A DNA stretch of 64,000 nucleotides from Dolomedes plantarius (GCA_907164885.2 OU015492.1:204545009-204609008); one strand, 5' to 3'; positions 44,678-56,823 are shown, numbered from the stretch's first letter. The notes: generated by a model not told the origin, from the letters alone. A program made the numbers and translations.

Positions 44678-45288
44678 GACGAAAAACACATAAAAAATCA
44701 GTTTTAAACATTTAAAATTACATAATTAATCATTCAAGTAGAATCTAATTCAAAAGGATACAGCAGCTGTACTGGTTTTCTGAACAATCCCTTTGAAGTT
44801 TTTACCATACATGCTCTAATAAGATTGTCTCTACCATGAATAATGTCTAGAAGTATTCCCAACTCCCATAACAGTTTAGATTTGGAAGTCCCGTCTACCA
44901 GTACAATGTCTCTGACCTGGAGATCTCGTTGTTTTTCTGAACTTTTATAATGATGGGCAGAGTTCAAATGGAATAAATACTGTTCCTTCCATTTAGTCCA
45001 CAATTGTTTTAATAATCTGGTTTGATAAATATTTCTTTGGATTAAATTCTCTTTACTGGATAGTTCGTTTTCCAGTTCAGCAAAATGGAGAGGATAGCTA
45101 AAGTCCTGTCTACCATAATGGGGGAAATGAGCAGGTGTGAGAGGCTCAGGTTCTCCAAATTCACCGATTATGTAAGTCAGGGGTCGCATATTGAGAAAGG
45201 CTTCAATTTCCGTTAAAATCGTTAATTCCTCAAATGAAAGAAGAGCTCGTCCTAAAATCTTCCGCAATGGGTCTTTAACACTTGTCAT
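44678..45288 (-). pseudogene. BEL/Pao integrase C-terminal part, inverted copy
   Basis: On the minus strand a 184-codon frame reads LSFEELTILTEIEAFLNMRP, then EPLTPAHFPHYGRQ, DLQVRDIVLVDGTSKSKL and FRKPVQLLYPFELDST. It is almost identical to the plus-strand copy at 45655-46202, including flanking 3' sequence. Together they form an inverted repeat with arms of about 600 bp around 370 bp. It sits exactly between two parts of the RNase H region. Confidence 0.9.
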
Positions 45289-45294
45289 GGGTCT

Positions 45295-46202
45295 TTAACA
45301 TTGTCCTGGTCGTGATAATCCTGCTGATCGACTTACAAGAGGACTCAATCTTACGGACCTCGAAAATGATAAGTTATGGTGGTTTGGTCCTCCATGGCTG
45401 ATTAAATATATTGAATTTTGGCCCAGAGAAGCCAAAGAAGCAGAGGACGAATTTAAGCAGGAAGAAACTTGTAAGGTAATATACTCAGATAATGCCAAAA
45501 GTTTCAAGACTGCAGATAAAAGAGCTTCAAAATTTTCATAAGATCATAAAAGAGCGCGAACTACAAGATTTCATTTCTAGCCAAGATGTGAATTGAAAGT
45601 TCATCGTGGAATGTGTCCCATGGTGGGGAGGCTTCTACGAGCGAATGGCAAAAAGTGTTAAAGACCCATTGCGGAAGATTTTAGGACGAGCTCTTCTTTC
45701 ATTTGAGGAATTAACGATTTTAACGGAAATTGAAGCCTTTCTCAATATGCGACCCCTGACTTACATAACCAGTGAATTTGGAGAACCTGAGCCCCTCACA
45801 CCTGCTCATTTCCCCCATTATGGTAGACAGTACTTTAGCTATCCTCTCCATTTTGCTGAACTGGAAAACGAACTATCCAGTAAAGAGAATTTAATCCAAA
45901 GAAATATTTATCAAACCAGATAATTAAAACAATTGTGGACTAAATGGAAGGAACAGTATTTATTCCATTTGATCTCTGCCCATCATTATAAAACTGCAGA
46001 AAAACACCGAGATCTCCAGGTCAGAGAGATTGTACTGGTAGACGTGACTTCCAAATCTAAACTGTTATGGGAGTTGGGAATACGTCTAGACATTATTCAT
46101 GGTAGAGACAATCTTATTAGAGCATGTATAGTAAAAACTTCAAAGGGATTGTTCAGAAAACCAGTACAACTGCTGTATCCTTTTGAATTAGATTCTACTT
46201 GA
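45295..46202 (+). pseudogene. BEL/Pao pol: RNase H end and integrase remnant
   Basis: CPGRDNPADRLTRGLNLTDL and DKLWWFGPPWL belong to the connection after RNase H. After EFKQEETCK the sequence jumps to VIYSDNAKSFKTADK, so the zinc-binding and first catalytic parts of integrase are deleted. The later catalytic region and C terminus (LNMRPLTYITSEFGEPEPL, DLQVREIVLVDVTSKSKL) follow, with a stop at 45921 and shifts near 45590. The stop after FELDST is at 46200-46202. Not functional. Confidence 0.88.
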
Positions 46203-46393
46203 ATGATTAATTATGTAATTTTAAGTGCTTAAAACTGATTATTTTATGTGTTTTTTCTTTTTTGCAGCATCTTCGGAGAAACGAATGACTGTTACAGTGA
46301 AAAGCAAACTTCAAATACATTATTCAAGGAAAAGCAGCGATTACCAAGCAACTAATAACGTTATGAAGACCCAGAAACGTTATATTATATATA
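46203..46393. other. 3' flank of the BEL/Pao remnant
   Basis: It continues the 3' sequence that is also duplicated in the inverted copy up to about 46258. A following CAGCATCTTCGG stretch is unassigned. No LTR boundary could be set. Confidence 0.45.
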
Positions 46394-46395
46394 TA

Positions 46396-47807
46396 CACTC
46401 ATGGACAAAAAAATTAGCGCACCAAGAAGGAGTCGTCAAAATGAAACGAAATTTTACATACGTAATGACGACTTTGATATAAGTAAATGATAAGAAAATC
46501 AAAGAAAAAGGATAATTTATTTCAGAGAAAAAGGCAAAAGAACGGAGGAGTAAATATTTCGTTGGACCCCCTCTAGCGCGAATGCACGATGCGATACGAT
46601 CGGGCATTGAGTCATACAAGTTATGTATGATGTCTTGAGACATTTCGTTCCATATTTGATGTAACCTTGCCTCTAGTTCGTTCAAACTCGTGGGATGCCC
46701 AATTCGTCGTCCCAAATGATCCCAGATATGCTCGATTGGAGACAAATCTGGGGATCGGGCAGGCCAAGGAAGGGTAGTAACAGTGCGGAGACAGTCTTGT
46801 GACACCCTTGCCGCATGAGGCCGAGCATTGTCTTGTTGAAAATAGCTTCTGGGAGCCGTTGCATGAGTGGCAACACATGTGGTTGCAGGATTTCATGAAC
46901 ATACAGCAGGGCTGTCCTGGTGCCACGGAACAATACTAGGGGTGACCGTGTATTGTAGGCAATGGCACCCCATACCATCACACCAGCTGTGGGAGCGATG
47001 TGTCGCTGTACAGCAAAGGCAGGATTGAAGCGTTCACCACTGGCGCTCCACACACGAACACGATTGTGATCACTGCCGAGATTGAATCTGGATTTGTCGC
47101 TAAAGACGACATGGTTCCATTCCGCTGCAGTCCAGTTTCCTCGTGCGTGGCAAAACTCCAAACGGAGGCGTCGATGGGTGGGCGTCAAGGGCAGCACACG
47201 TAATGGGCGCCGCGATACCAACTGTCCTTCAGCCAGGCGCCTTCGTATGGTTCGAGTAGACACAGAGGCCCCTAGTGAAGGTGCTACCTGTGCCTGGATG
47301 GCGGCCGATGAAGCAGTTGGCTGTACGCGTGCATTTCTTACGATGTGGCGGTCTTCTCGACGACTGGTCTGTCGAGGGCGTCCTGAGCCTGGTCTTCGTG
47401 TACATGACATCTCTCGGGTCCACTGGTCCCAACACCTCCTCACAACACAATCAGAGCGGCCTAATTGACGAGCTACTCGCCTAGCTGACCACCCAGCTTC
47501 CATCATCCCGACGATTCTCCCCCTCTCAAACTGCGACAACTGCTTATATTGTCTTCGAACACGGCGTAATGGAATGTCTATCTCAGCTCTTCCTTTGTAA
47601 ATGATTCAGCACACTCAAACAAGCTTTGGTTACCTGTTTTATACTCCACAGAGTACGATGTTCAACGCCCTCTGCCGGCTATACGTAATGCGCAATCACG
47701 CTGCATTTCTAATCATTTGCATATCTCCCCGACATGTACCTTCATTGCAAGTTTCGTTACGATCCCGCAATTATTTCTTGGTGCGCTAATTTTTTTGTCC
47801 ATGAGTG
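46396..47807 (-). mobile_element. Tc1-like transposon, nearly complete
   Basis: The inverted repeat CACTCATGGACAAAAAAATT extends through AGCGCACCAAG and is nearly perfect at the right end. TA lies at 46394-46395 and 47808-47809. It is 1412 bp long with one minus-strand transposase gene. The best-preserved inverted repeats among the Tc1 copies suggest it is one of the younger ones. Confidence 0.95.
46540..47575 (-). pseudogene. Tc1-type transposase, lightly damaged
   Basis: The frame is open from the expected start region at 47575, where the codon is ATT instead of ATG, through LSQFERGRIVGMMEAGWSAR (helix-turn-helix) to the catalytic core. The first catalytic box reads FSDKSRF, so the usual DE is DK. 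A one-base loss just before QQDNARPHAARVSQD (near 46840) moves the rest, including SPDLSPIEHIWDHLG and ARGGPTKY, to another frame. I count 32 residues between the second Asp and the Glu. The stop after GPTKY is also lost. Plus-strand frames over this region are shadows. Confidence 0.92.
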
Positions 47808-47809
47808 TA

Positions 47810-48545
47810 TATATATATAATAATGATATCGGCCTACACGCACGATAACCTTTAACTTTACACTATGTAGAAGAGATGGGTTCACTTAATAATTATTCAT
47901 AACCGGAGCGAAGAGAAGAGATTTGGGGAACACTGTTTCATGCATATTGTAATCAGCACATAGGGGAAGAAAAACCCACAGATAGGGGCACTGAAGAACA
48001 CACAGAACAGAGATGTGAGGCATATTATTTTATTCCGGATTATTCTGCAGACAAACATTATTCAGCGAAGCACAGGTACCTTTACAACTGGACACACACA
48101 ATAGCAACGCCACCGGTCCCGTCCGGGGTGCATTCAGAAGGCAGACTTTACACCGTCGTATTGGACAGCAGCGGAGCAGCGCGAAGACAGGACAAGGTTA
48201 ATAAGAGAAGCGAGGAAGCAGAGAACGCAAAAATCCTCTGTCCCATCTTTTAAACCATGGGGGCGCTAATGTGACGCTATGTGTTAGTATATCTTTAATT
48301 GGCCAGGGCCGATCATCCGACTTGACCACGTGAGCCGTAATTTAAGATTCTGAACATGCTATGCAAGGCACGTGGTTTCTGAATCATCCTGAATCACAGG
48401 CGCCTGACTTTCAGCGCGTGCCTTAAGGGACAAACTAGTTAGTTAATTCGTTAACTTGTTGGTCACACTTTGAAAAAAGGGACTGGGCTTCATTGAAAAG
48501 AGAATAATTTAGAATACACGTTAAGTAAAAAAGGTGGGTCGAAAC
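47810..48545. other. Unassigned, comparatively GC-rich sequence
   Basis: From about 48030 to 48480 the composition is clearly richer in G and C than the surroundings, which often marks an LTR or an old element. No termini, duplication or coding motif were found. Confidence 0.4.
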
Positions 48546-48577
48546 AGTTAATACATATTATTACATATATATATATT

Positions 48578-48630
<53 letters not shown>
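48546..48630. repeat. TA microsatellite
   Basis: A TA array ends exactly at the left terminus of the next Tc1-like fragment. Confidence 0.95.
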
Positions 48631-48633
<3 letters not shown>

Positions 48634-49190
48634 TACCTACCAATAATTTCCCAGACACCCATGCATTTCACTTGTTTTGTAAATTATGTTGCGATTGTCG
48701 CTAGGAAGACGACCGGGATATAGGTGTAAAAGAGTATTGGTTGAGCATAGTAGTCGATCCAAAGAATCTAATGGTACGTCTTGGACCACTCGTTCTTGTT
48801 CTTTCTACCATGCCGACAGATCGGTACATCGACATTCTAGACAATCACGCCCTTTTTACACTGTGCAACTGACGATTATCTCTACCAGGATAACAATGCC
48901 CCATACTACACAACAGTTTGCAATGGCACAGGGACTTGGGTGTGAAACAATTGTTATGGCCGCCTCAGAGTCCCTATCCTTACCAAATCGAGCATTTGTG
49001 GGACCAAATGGGACGACTATTGAGGTCCAAACCAACACGCCCATCTTCTGCGACTCAACTCCCATGAGATTTGCAGGAGGACTGTAGAGAAAATCCATTT
49101 TATATAATACAGAAATTGGTCAAAAGTCGTCCTAAAAGAGTATTCTCTGTAATCATGTACGAAGGTGGACCTACCCTTTACTAGAATGAT
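48631..49190 (+). pseudogene. Tc1-like element fragment with transposase C terminus
   Basis: The segment starts at a TA with CACTACCTACCAATAATTTC, which looks like a Tc1 terminus. The plus strand then reads, over frames, LLWPPQSPYPYQIEHLWDQM, GRLLRSKPTRPSSATQLP and EGGPTLY, the catalytic glutamate region and C terminus of a Tc1 transposase. Stops are present. The matching right terminus was not found; the next Tc1 fragment begins within 30 bases. Confidence 0.78.
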
Positions 49191-49214
49191 AAAAGTAATT
49201 CCTGTGTCTTTTTC

Positions 49215-50225
49215 ATGCGTGTTCGGAAAAGGCATTGAGTCGAACTGGGCTTGGATGAAAGATACGGGCAAGTCATTCCATGCTGCTTCACGTCTATGCC
49301 ACACTTCATCAATCGTAGTGGCTGGAGAGCGGTGGCGGCTCAGTCTTTCAGCAACCCATAACCAGATGTTTTCAATGGCTGAGAGATCTGGAGAACGTGC
49401 TGGTCAGGGCAACAGTCGAACACCCTCTGTGTCGAGATAGGTAAAGACACGACGGGCAACAAGATAACGCGGTCTTGCGTTAGCTTGTAGAAAGATGACG
49501 TCTCCGAGGCCTCGAGGATAGGGCACAGCCACCAGCCTTAAGACCTGAGAAATGTAACGATGACTGTTCAGATTACCGACGACGCGAACAAGAGGTGTTC
49601 GTGTCGTGTACCCAATGGCTTCTCATAAAATCACACCAGGGGCAGAAACCCTATGACGATATCGAATGCAAGCAGGCCACGTCCGTTCTCCTCGGTGCCT
49701 CCAGACACGGATAAGTCCATGATGATGCTGCACGCAGAACCGGGACTCGTCTGAAAAGACGACTTGGTGCCACTCCTGCATCCAGTTTTATCATTGGGCG
49801 CATCACTGTCTTCGCGCGACTCTATGATGCAGTGTCAAAGGAAGCCACAATCATGGTCGCCGTGCAGACAGTCCGTGCTGCTCCAGACGTCGTCGCACTG
49901 TCCGTGAGGATACTTGTCGTGCTGCAAACAAGCCCATTTCCTGACTCAAGGTCCATGATATGGCTGTACGATCCAGGAAGTCCGACCTGACAACATGTCT
50001 GTCCTCTCGGGCGTTAGTGGCGGGAGGCCGTTGAGATCCTGCATGGCGTTCACTATGACCCTCCTGAACCCATTGATTCCATATTCGCATGACGGTCGTT
50101 GGATTCCGACAAATGCGAGTATCAATATCACGGAACGATAAACTGCACTCCCGATAGGCCACGATCCTGCCGCTATCGAATTCCGACACGTGCTGGTAGC
50201 CATTTCTCCTTCTTATACGAGGCAT
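49215..50225 (-). pseudogene. Tc1-type transposase, degenerate
   Basis: Start ATG at 50225: MPRIRRRNGYQHVSEFDSGR, related to the protein at 9113. The helix-turn-helix part is open to 49851 (RRLEQHGLSARRP). Downstream, VVFSDESRFCVQHHHGLIRV keeps the first catalytic Asp. The second box reads LQANARP, where QQDNARP is usual, so that Asp is Ala. SPDLSAIENIWLWV keeps the Glu. Several stops follow, and the frame is lost after QAQFDSMP near 49225. Inverted repeats could not be identified, so the element itself is truncated or eroded. Confidence 0.88.
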
Positions 50226-50424
50226 AAAACGATCTTCTCACAAACAACCAACATTCAAATGCGATTTCCGAAGAGAAACCAGCTGCGTAACTTTTCTTTT
50301 ACATAAAGTTTGCAATGCCGTTTCTTCCAACTGCGTCGTTCGACTGCGCTTAAGATTTATTGTATAGAACTGTCAACGGTATTTTTGAACCAGAAAACCT
50401 ACCCCACTTACAGCCCTATCTTTT

Positions 50425-50640
50425 AACAGGATGATCGTCAAAACGGTCAAAGCTCGTTTCATAGCTCAGTCTCGAGTTCCCCACGTCCAACGTTTCTTCT
50501 GTAACCAACAACAGAGAAGTGGTAAATTTTTTGTGCCTTTTCGGTTTCCAGTTTTTTCCCCACTTGAACACGGATGGGGTATGATTACTAGAAAATTCGT
50601 TAGCATGTCATGAAGTGCAGTCACAAATTAGAACTGTAGA
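50425..50640 (+). pseudogene. Possible Tc1-like transposase C-terminal fragment
   Basis: The frame reads HVQRFFCNQQQRSGKFFVPF then FSPLEHGWGMITRKFVS. FSPLEHGW resembles the SPIEHVW box, and the preceding QRFF segment suits the region after QDNARPH. It may be a separate Tc1 scrap or the far part of the fragment at 48631. Weak on its own. Confidence 0.45.
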
Positions 50641-52178
50641 TGAATGAAGAACTGTCGAGTCATGGAACGTCTTTTCAAAGACATCCAGGTTAAAAAAATA
50701 AAGTATCTTACTATTTGCAGTACGAAGAAATGAGAAAAATATATAAAGTAAATTCTTTCGTTGAAATAAAAAATGGTTTATATCGAACCAGACCAAACTA
50801 TTAAAGTGAAAATATACTAGGCACAATATTTTAACAAAATGCTTCGGAAGTAATTATTTTAAATGCATGAGAAAGTAAGAAAAAAGCTCACAAATGCATA
50901 GCTACTGGCACTCAAAATTTTATGATAGTAAAAACAGAATTTAAATGCAATCAATTTTAAATATTCACATCTCTTATATTCTTTTCTTTCTTAAACTGTA
51001 AAAATAAATTTTTAATTATGTTGTGTTTAAGATTTTTACAAAAGCGTTTTGCTCACTAAACTGTGAAAACCTAACTGAACAGAACTTTTAATTATCTCCA
51101 CAGGCACACACGCGTCCAAGACCTGTCTTCCTGCTTGAAACCTTCTAAAACAAAACTTTTGAAAAAAGGAAATCGTTATGAAAAAAAATCCATTTTTCTC
51201 TATAAAGGGAAAAACTGTTATTTAGAAACTGTTCTTCAATATATGGGAAATAATTTATATGTATATGCCTTTTAATGTCACTGTTCTGCAAAAATTTCCT
51301 TTAAATAGAACATTGAGTTAAACTGGGTTTTATTATGTGAAAACTCCACCTTAACAGCAATTAAATTTAATAATCCTTTGCTTGAACAAAACATAAAGCA
51401 ACAATTGCATTATTGATTGTCTACGTCTGAACGAACTCTATTCAAGTCTCAAATCAATCTATGCTTTATTGAAATGATAATTAACAAACGAGCTTCTGAA
51501 TAAAGAGGTATTCAGAAGCTGAAACCTGTTTTCTAGGAACATACAATAATTTAATTTAATAATGTTTAATTATGTTTTTATGAAAAGTACAGGAAATACA
51601 TGTGTGTACACAAAGTACAAATAGTATGAAGAGATCTGTTTCATTAAATTAAGATCGCAGTTAAAATATGGAAGCAAGGGACATCTTCATTATCTAACTT
51701 TGCTTTGCTTTAAGTGCACGTCTCATAAACCTAACAAACAACCTCGTTCAGTAGCTTCTAATTATAAATGTTTATAAAACAGTTTACGTAATTAGTTTAT
51801 TTTAAGTCTGTATATCGTATAATGAGTCAGATATATTTTATAAACTTAATTCGAAATTTTGTATATTTCTCACATTTTGAAAAAGCTTAAAATATTCATG
51901 TAACGCGTAGTTTTATTAATTTATTTACAGCATGTTATTTCTGATAAAGAAATAGTTAGTTTTCCTAAGAGTAAAGCATTAAAAAATGTAATTATCTAAA
52001 ATATGGATTATAATTTAGTTCAGAAACTCTCAGGAGGTGTAGACTGGATATCATCACCACTTTGCTCTTTACTTGTACTGTTATATGAAAGAAACATAAA
52101 AAAAAACTTTACCTCGTTAATATCTTCCTCTGTGGCCAACTTAATCCCTTCTTGGCGAAAATTCTTGTAGTGTATTTA
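50641..52178. other. Unassigned 1.5-kb AT-rich sequence
   Basis: No open frame with motif, no shared repeat and no RNA gene recognised. Confidence 0.45.
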
Positions 52179-53485
52179 TCTCTATATATAAAAATGAATG
52201 TTTGTTTGTTTGTTTGTTCGTATTTTATGCGCTTCCGTACCATTCATCCGATTGCGATGAAACTTGGTCAACTTATTGCTTGAACTTGCGCGATGGTTAT
52301 AGAATATTTTCATTCCGCTACGACGTTCCATTCCCGAATTATGTTAGAAGTATCAACGGATATTGAAAATCGCCAAACAAAATCGCCAAATTTCCCCGGC
52401 TATTTTTGTTCAAAGCCATTGTAACATTTCATTGTTGCCAATTAAGTTATAACATGTCCGTAAAAATAAATAGACATGAATTAAAAACGTGATTTATTCA
52501 TATATTGGCGCATGCAACAATTAATTTTATATATTATTTTCATGTACGTGGCAACGCCGGAATGTTTCTTTTTAAAAATGAAAATATAAGGATGGAAAGT
52601 CATTCTTTTTCAATGAATGTGTTATCTATCCATTTCATGAATTGAAACTATCCCAAGCTACCTGTTCAAACTCAAATATACTGCAGGGCACGTTGACTTA
52701 GCTAGAAACACGTGCGTTTAGCCTTGACGCGATGATTTATATAAGTGAAGTGACACTGAAACATAGCAGATGATTTAGTTTTGAGAAAGAATTATAATCC
52801 TGAAATACGTGTATATTATAATTAAGAAAGTCTGAAAGTGGCATTGAAACGTAGCAGACGATTTAGTTTTGAGAAAGAATTCCGAGCATGAAATAAGTGT
52901 ATATACTTTTTCTATAATACTTACCAGATTTGCTGTGTTTTAATATTGAATCTGATCTCAATCCACTCAAACATTATTGATTATTTTTTTATAATAATAA
53001 ATCCATTCAAACGTTATTGACTAGCTGTAAATTAATGCTTTAAAATTCCCAAAAAGAGGAGAGCAACTTTTAATCCTGCAGAAGTAGGGGGAAAATGTCA
53101 AAGATTGTTGAGAAATGAGCAATGTGATGATAAAAAAACAGAAGAGCGCGAAGCCAACAGAATTCGAAATGCAGTTAGACGCACACAAGAATCTGAAGAA
53201 AAAAACATTCCCAAGAGCTCGAAGGTAACAGAATTCGAATTGTAGTGATCCGAAGCAGTGAGACTGATGAAGAAACTTTTAACGCGTCGAACATACGATC
53301 GTCTTCGAGCTTCAACATCGAAAGGAGAGGAAAGCGTTGAACAACGACAGCACCGACAACAAACTAATGCTATTTGCTACCGCAAAAGAATTTTAGCGGA
53401 AACTGTAGAACATCATAACATGAGGCTAATCATTGAAAAAAATAACAGAAACTGAATCCCGAGCGAAGCCGGGTAATACATCTAG
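52179..53485 (+). mobile_element. Helitron, family B, with coding remnant
   Basis: It starts TCTCTATATATAAAAATGAA with a TTTG array, the common arthropod Helitron start. It ends with the hairpin CCCGAGCGAAGCCGGG (53458-53473), then TAATACATCTAG and host T. Length 1307 bp. It differs from family A. Part of an N-terminal Helitron protein is left; Rep and helicase motifs are absent. Confidence 0.88.
53041..53453 (+). pseudogene. Helitron protein N-terminal remnant
   Basis: The frame reads PKKRRATFNPAEVGGKCQRL, then EEREANRIRNAVRRTQESEE and, after two stops, further Arg/Glu-rich segments to EKNNRN at 53452. Repeated Arg-x-Glu-Ser-Glu-Glu blocks are common before the Rep domain in arthropod Helitron proteins. 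The catalytic parts are gone. Confidence 0.62.
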
Positions 53486-54194
53486 TGTCTAAATAAAAAG
53501 CCTTTTTCTCACGATTCAAGATTGTGTACTAAATATTTAAGTGCTGTGTTTCATGCAAATTTTACTGATATAAGAATCCTAAATATCAATGCGGTTAAGT
53601 TTCAGCATTCATTCCTTTATTGATTTTATCGGTCATGTTGCCTCCACCCCCTACCCCCCGAAAAAAAAAGACCTAAAATTCAAAACCAACCAAAGCACCA
53701 ATCCTTAATCGAAATTAAAAACGACTATATATTAGAGAAATATTTACAATGATGGTGTAAGTAATGAAATTATTTTTTTCCCCTTCCTATGGCTGGTTTT
53801 TGTTCCAGAAAGTAGAAGCAAGATGCCTCTTATGCGTGTAAATAAATAACACATACCACATAAAACTCTTATCCACAATAAAGTTTAAAAGTTACCAAAT
53901 GTCCACAGGCAACATGCTTTTGAGAAGCATTCCTTTGAGCGCTTTCGGAGGAGAAAGCGCTAGAGAAGACGCGTGGCAGACAGGCAGATCCGTTATCGGA
54001 ACATTATGATATTTTATTATTTGTTATTAATGCCGTGGATGCCTTATAAAATATTTGGTTAGTTTCTGAAATTATCATTTGTATTTACTTGGCTTTGAAT
54101 GAATTGAAGGACTTTGACTTAAATAAAAGTCTGCCAGCCTTTTTATATTTAATGCTTTAATTGCATTTCTCGACTAAATACAGGCTATTTACAA
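53486..54194. other. Unassigned sequence
   Basis: AT-rich, with a short C-run at 53645-53660. No feature recognised. Confidence 0.4.
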
Positions 54195-54981
54195 TCTATA
54201 TATTTAAAACAGTTCCGTAACTGACTGACTCACTGACACACAAAGCACAGACCAAACCATTGGACCTAAAGGGCTGAAATTTTGCATGGCGATTCATCTT
54301 ATAGTGTAGGGGTGCACTATGAAATATTTTTGAAAAATTCTTCTTAGATATTTTTAAATTAAATTTATAAGCTGCTTTAGTAACTTTTTTTAAGTTTGCA
54401 TTTAAAATAATTATTTGAGGGTTATAAAATTTATATCATGAGAAAGATCACAAAAATTCCTTTAAAATGAAATATTTTTCGAATCTTTATCTCCATTTTC
54501 TGATTTTTGGTGAAATTTTAAAAATTCATTTTTAGAATTTAATTTATTAAATGCTGATCACGTGATTTCTTTTTCTGGTACTTTAAATAAATTTATCGTC
54601 ACGTGCATAACAACTGAATAGACAAAAAAATGTTTTCTTTTCTTGCTAATGTGGCAGACGATTGGACATTATCCAAAAAATATTAAAATACAGTATAAAT
54701 GTAAGATATGTTCCTCAAACTGTACTATATTAACTGTACTATGTTCCTTAGTATGTCCTATTAGATTTAATTTGAATATTTTCTTCTAAATAATTTTATC
54801 TATAAAAATATCCGTTACGATTTTTTATAAACATATTTTTTCATTTTTTTACATCAATTGCATACATTTATCGTTGTATTTATTATAAATATATTTATGC
54901 GTATTTATGGCATTAATTGCATACACTGACCGTTGTATTTAATTTGAATGTACTCCATAGCGAAGTACGGGTTTTCAGCTA

Positions 54982-54982
<1 letters not shown>
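54195..54982 (+). mobile_element. Non-autonomous Helitron, family A, copy 3
   Basis: It starts TCTATATATTTAAAACAGTT and ends ATAGCGAAGTACGGG then TTTTCAGCTAG, next to host T. It is longer than copies 1 and 2 because it keeps a middle segment (54680-54790) that is also seen in truncated copy 4. Confidence 0.9.
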
Positions 54983-55024
<42 letters not shown>

Positions 55025-55032
55025 TATATATA
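54983..55032. repeat. TA microsatellite
   Basis: A TA run fills the whole gap between the Helitron end and the mariner-type fold-back start. Confidence 0.95.
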
Positions 55033-56772
55033 CAGGGTGTAACGAAACTCTTGGGCAAAACTTTAAGGGGTGATAGTACACATCAAGACAAACAATATTA
55101 TATAGGAAACTTAGGGTCCCAAACGTCTTCCAAAGGAGATAGACGCCATTAAAGTTTAGGGTCCGAAATTTCAAATGATCATAAAAAACGGGAAGATTTG
55201 TCGATTCGTTTGCTGTTTTCGCTTAAATTATTCTTTATGTCAAGATTTTCTGGAAAATAAATTTTAAAGTTAAAAAAATGCCGATAGAGGGCGCTTTAGA
55301 CTTTGGAGTAACAAACAACTATTTTTTACTGTTATTTTTTGTATCAGATTAAATGCTTTCAAAAGCCTAGACTTAAACTTAAATTTTGAGCTCAAAATCT
55401 GAATCGTTGGGGGTGGTTATGTCGCGAAAACTCAACAGTGTTCAGGAGGTGAAATTTGAACCCCCCTCCTCCCCTGTACGCAGTTGTTATTCACGATTTT
55501 GGATGCTCGGTCGTAGACCAGGCAGCAACTATTACCTACTAAACATAAAATAAACGAGAGAGGGATGACAAAAAATAAAAAAAAGTTATTCATAACAGAC
55601 GATCATTTGATCGGGCCATATCTTCTGCCAAGGCGCCTAGACGGCGGAACGTATCTGGTATTCCTACAAGAGGTGCTTCCAGTTCTGCTGCAAAGTGTTC
55701 CAGCCAACATAAAGGCTCGTATGTGGTTCCAACATGATGGAGAGCCGGCACATTTCATCGCAAATGTGAGAAGTGCATTGGATACAGCATATCCAGGGCG
55801 ATGGATTGGACTGGGTGGTTCGGTAAATTGGCCGGCACGCTCGCCTGACCTCTCCTGTCTAGACTTCTTCCTCTGGGGCCATATGAAGAGTCTTGTTTAC
55901 GCAAGAACTGTCGACTCCAACGAGGAACTGGTTGCGATAATTGCCGTCGATGCAGGCGATATCCGGGAGATGCCCGGGGTGTTTGCTAATGTTCGAAAGT
56001 CCCGCCGCCGGCGGCGTGAGGCCTGCATCCTTGCTGGTGGGCGCTCTTTCGAGCAGTTTTTGTGATTCCACAAGAAAATCATGCGTGTACCATTTTCTAC
56101 GTGTCATCATTCATTCAACCTTCATTCATGCGCACGACGTGCGTACATAAAATTGTTTTTTTTTTATTTAGAGAGGAGAAATTGCTCATGTCTAGTATTA
56201 TGAATAAATTTTTTAATTTTGTCATCCCTCTCTAGTTTATTTTACGTCTAGGAGGTAGTAGTTGCTGCCTGGTCTACGACACAAAGTCCTACGACATCAA
56301 GATCGAGAATAACTGAACTCTGTTCAGGAGGGAGGGAGTTTCAAATTTCAACTCCTGAACACAATTCCGTTTGCGCTACTTAACCACCCCCAACGAATCA
56401 GATTTTGAGCTCAAAATTTAAGTTTAAGGCTAAGCTTTTGAAAGCATTTAATGTGATAAAAAAAATAACGGTAAAAAATAGTTGTTCGTTACTCCAAAGT
56501 CTAAAGCGCCCTCTATCGACATTTTTCTTTTACTTTATCTTTAAATTTATTTTTCAAGAAAAAACTGACAAAAAGAATAATTTTAGCTAAAACCGCTAAC
56601 GAATTGACCCATTTTTCCGTTTTTTATAATCATTTGAAATTTCGGACCCTAAACTTTAATGGCGTCTATCTCCTTTGGAAGACGTTTGGGACCCTAAGTT
56701 TCTTATATAATATTGTTTGTCTTGATGTGTACTATCACCCCTTAAAGTTTTGCCCAAGAGTTTCGTTACACC

Positions 56773-56775
<3 letters not shown>
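55033..56775 (+). mobile_element. Mariner-type fold-back with about 560-bp inverted arms
   Basis: The ends CAGGGTGTAACGAAACTCTT are inverted copies at TA (55031-55032 and 56776-56777). The arms continue to about 55595 on the left and from about 56185 on the right, sharing for example GTCCCAAACGTCTTCCAAAG and AGAGAGGGATGACAAAA. Between them is a truncated plus-strand transposase. Ordinary mariner repeats are tens of bases, so the arms are very long here. Confidence 0.93.
55595..56065 (+). pseudogene. Mariner-type transposase, C-terminal two thirds
   Basis: An open frame reads DDHLIGPYLLPRRLDGGTYL, VFLQEVLPVLLQSVP, RMWFQHDGEPAHFIANV and SPDLSCLDFFLWGHMKSLVY, then an Arg-rich segment and GRSFEQFL before the stop. 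The Asp in QHDG and the Asp in LDFF are 41 residues apart by my count. The DNA-binding domain and the first catalytic Asp are missing, so the frame is truncated at its 5' side; it starts inside the left arm. The 166-codon frame itself has no stop. Confidence 0.88.

Positions 56776-56817
<42 letters not shown>
56776..56817. repeat. TA microsatellite
   Basis: A TA run directly follows the fold-back element. Confidence 0.95.

Positions 56818-56823
<6 letters not shown>

Noticed and set aside
47000..47484. Plus-strand frames of 67 to 128 codons
   Set aside because: They are antisense shadows of the minus-strand Tc1 transposase.
53258..53455. Independent 65-codon gene
   Set aside because: It continues the frame of the Helitron remnant and ends just before the Helitron 3' hairpin.
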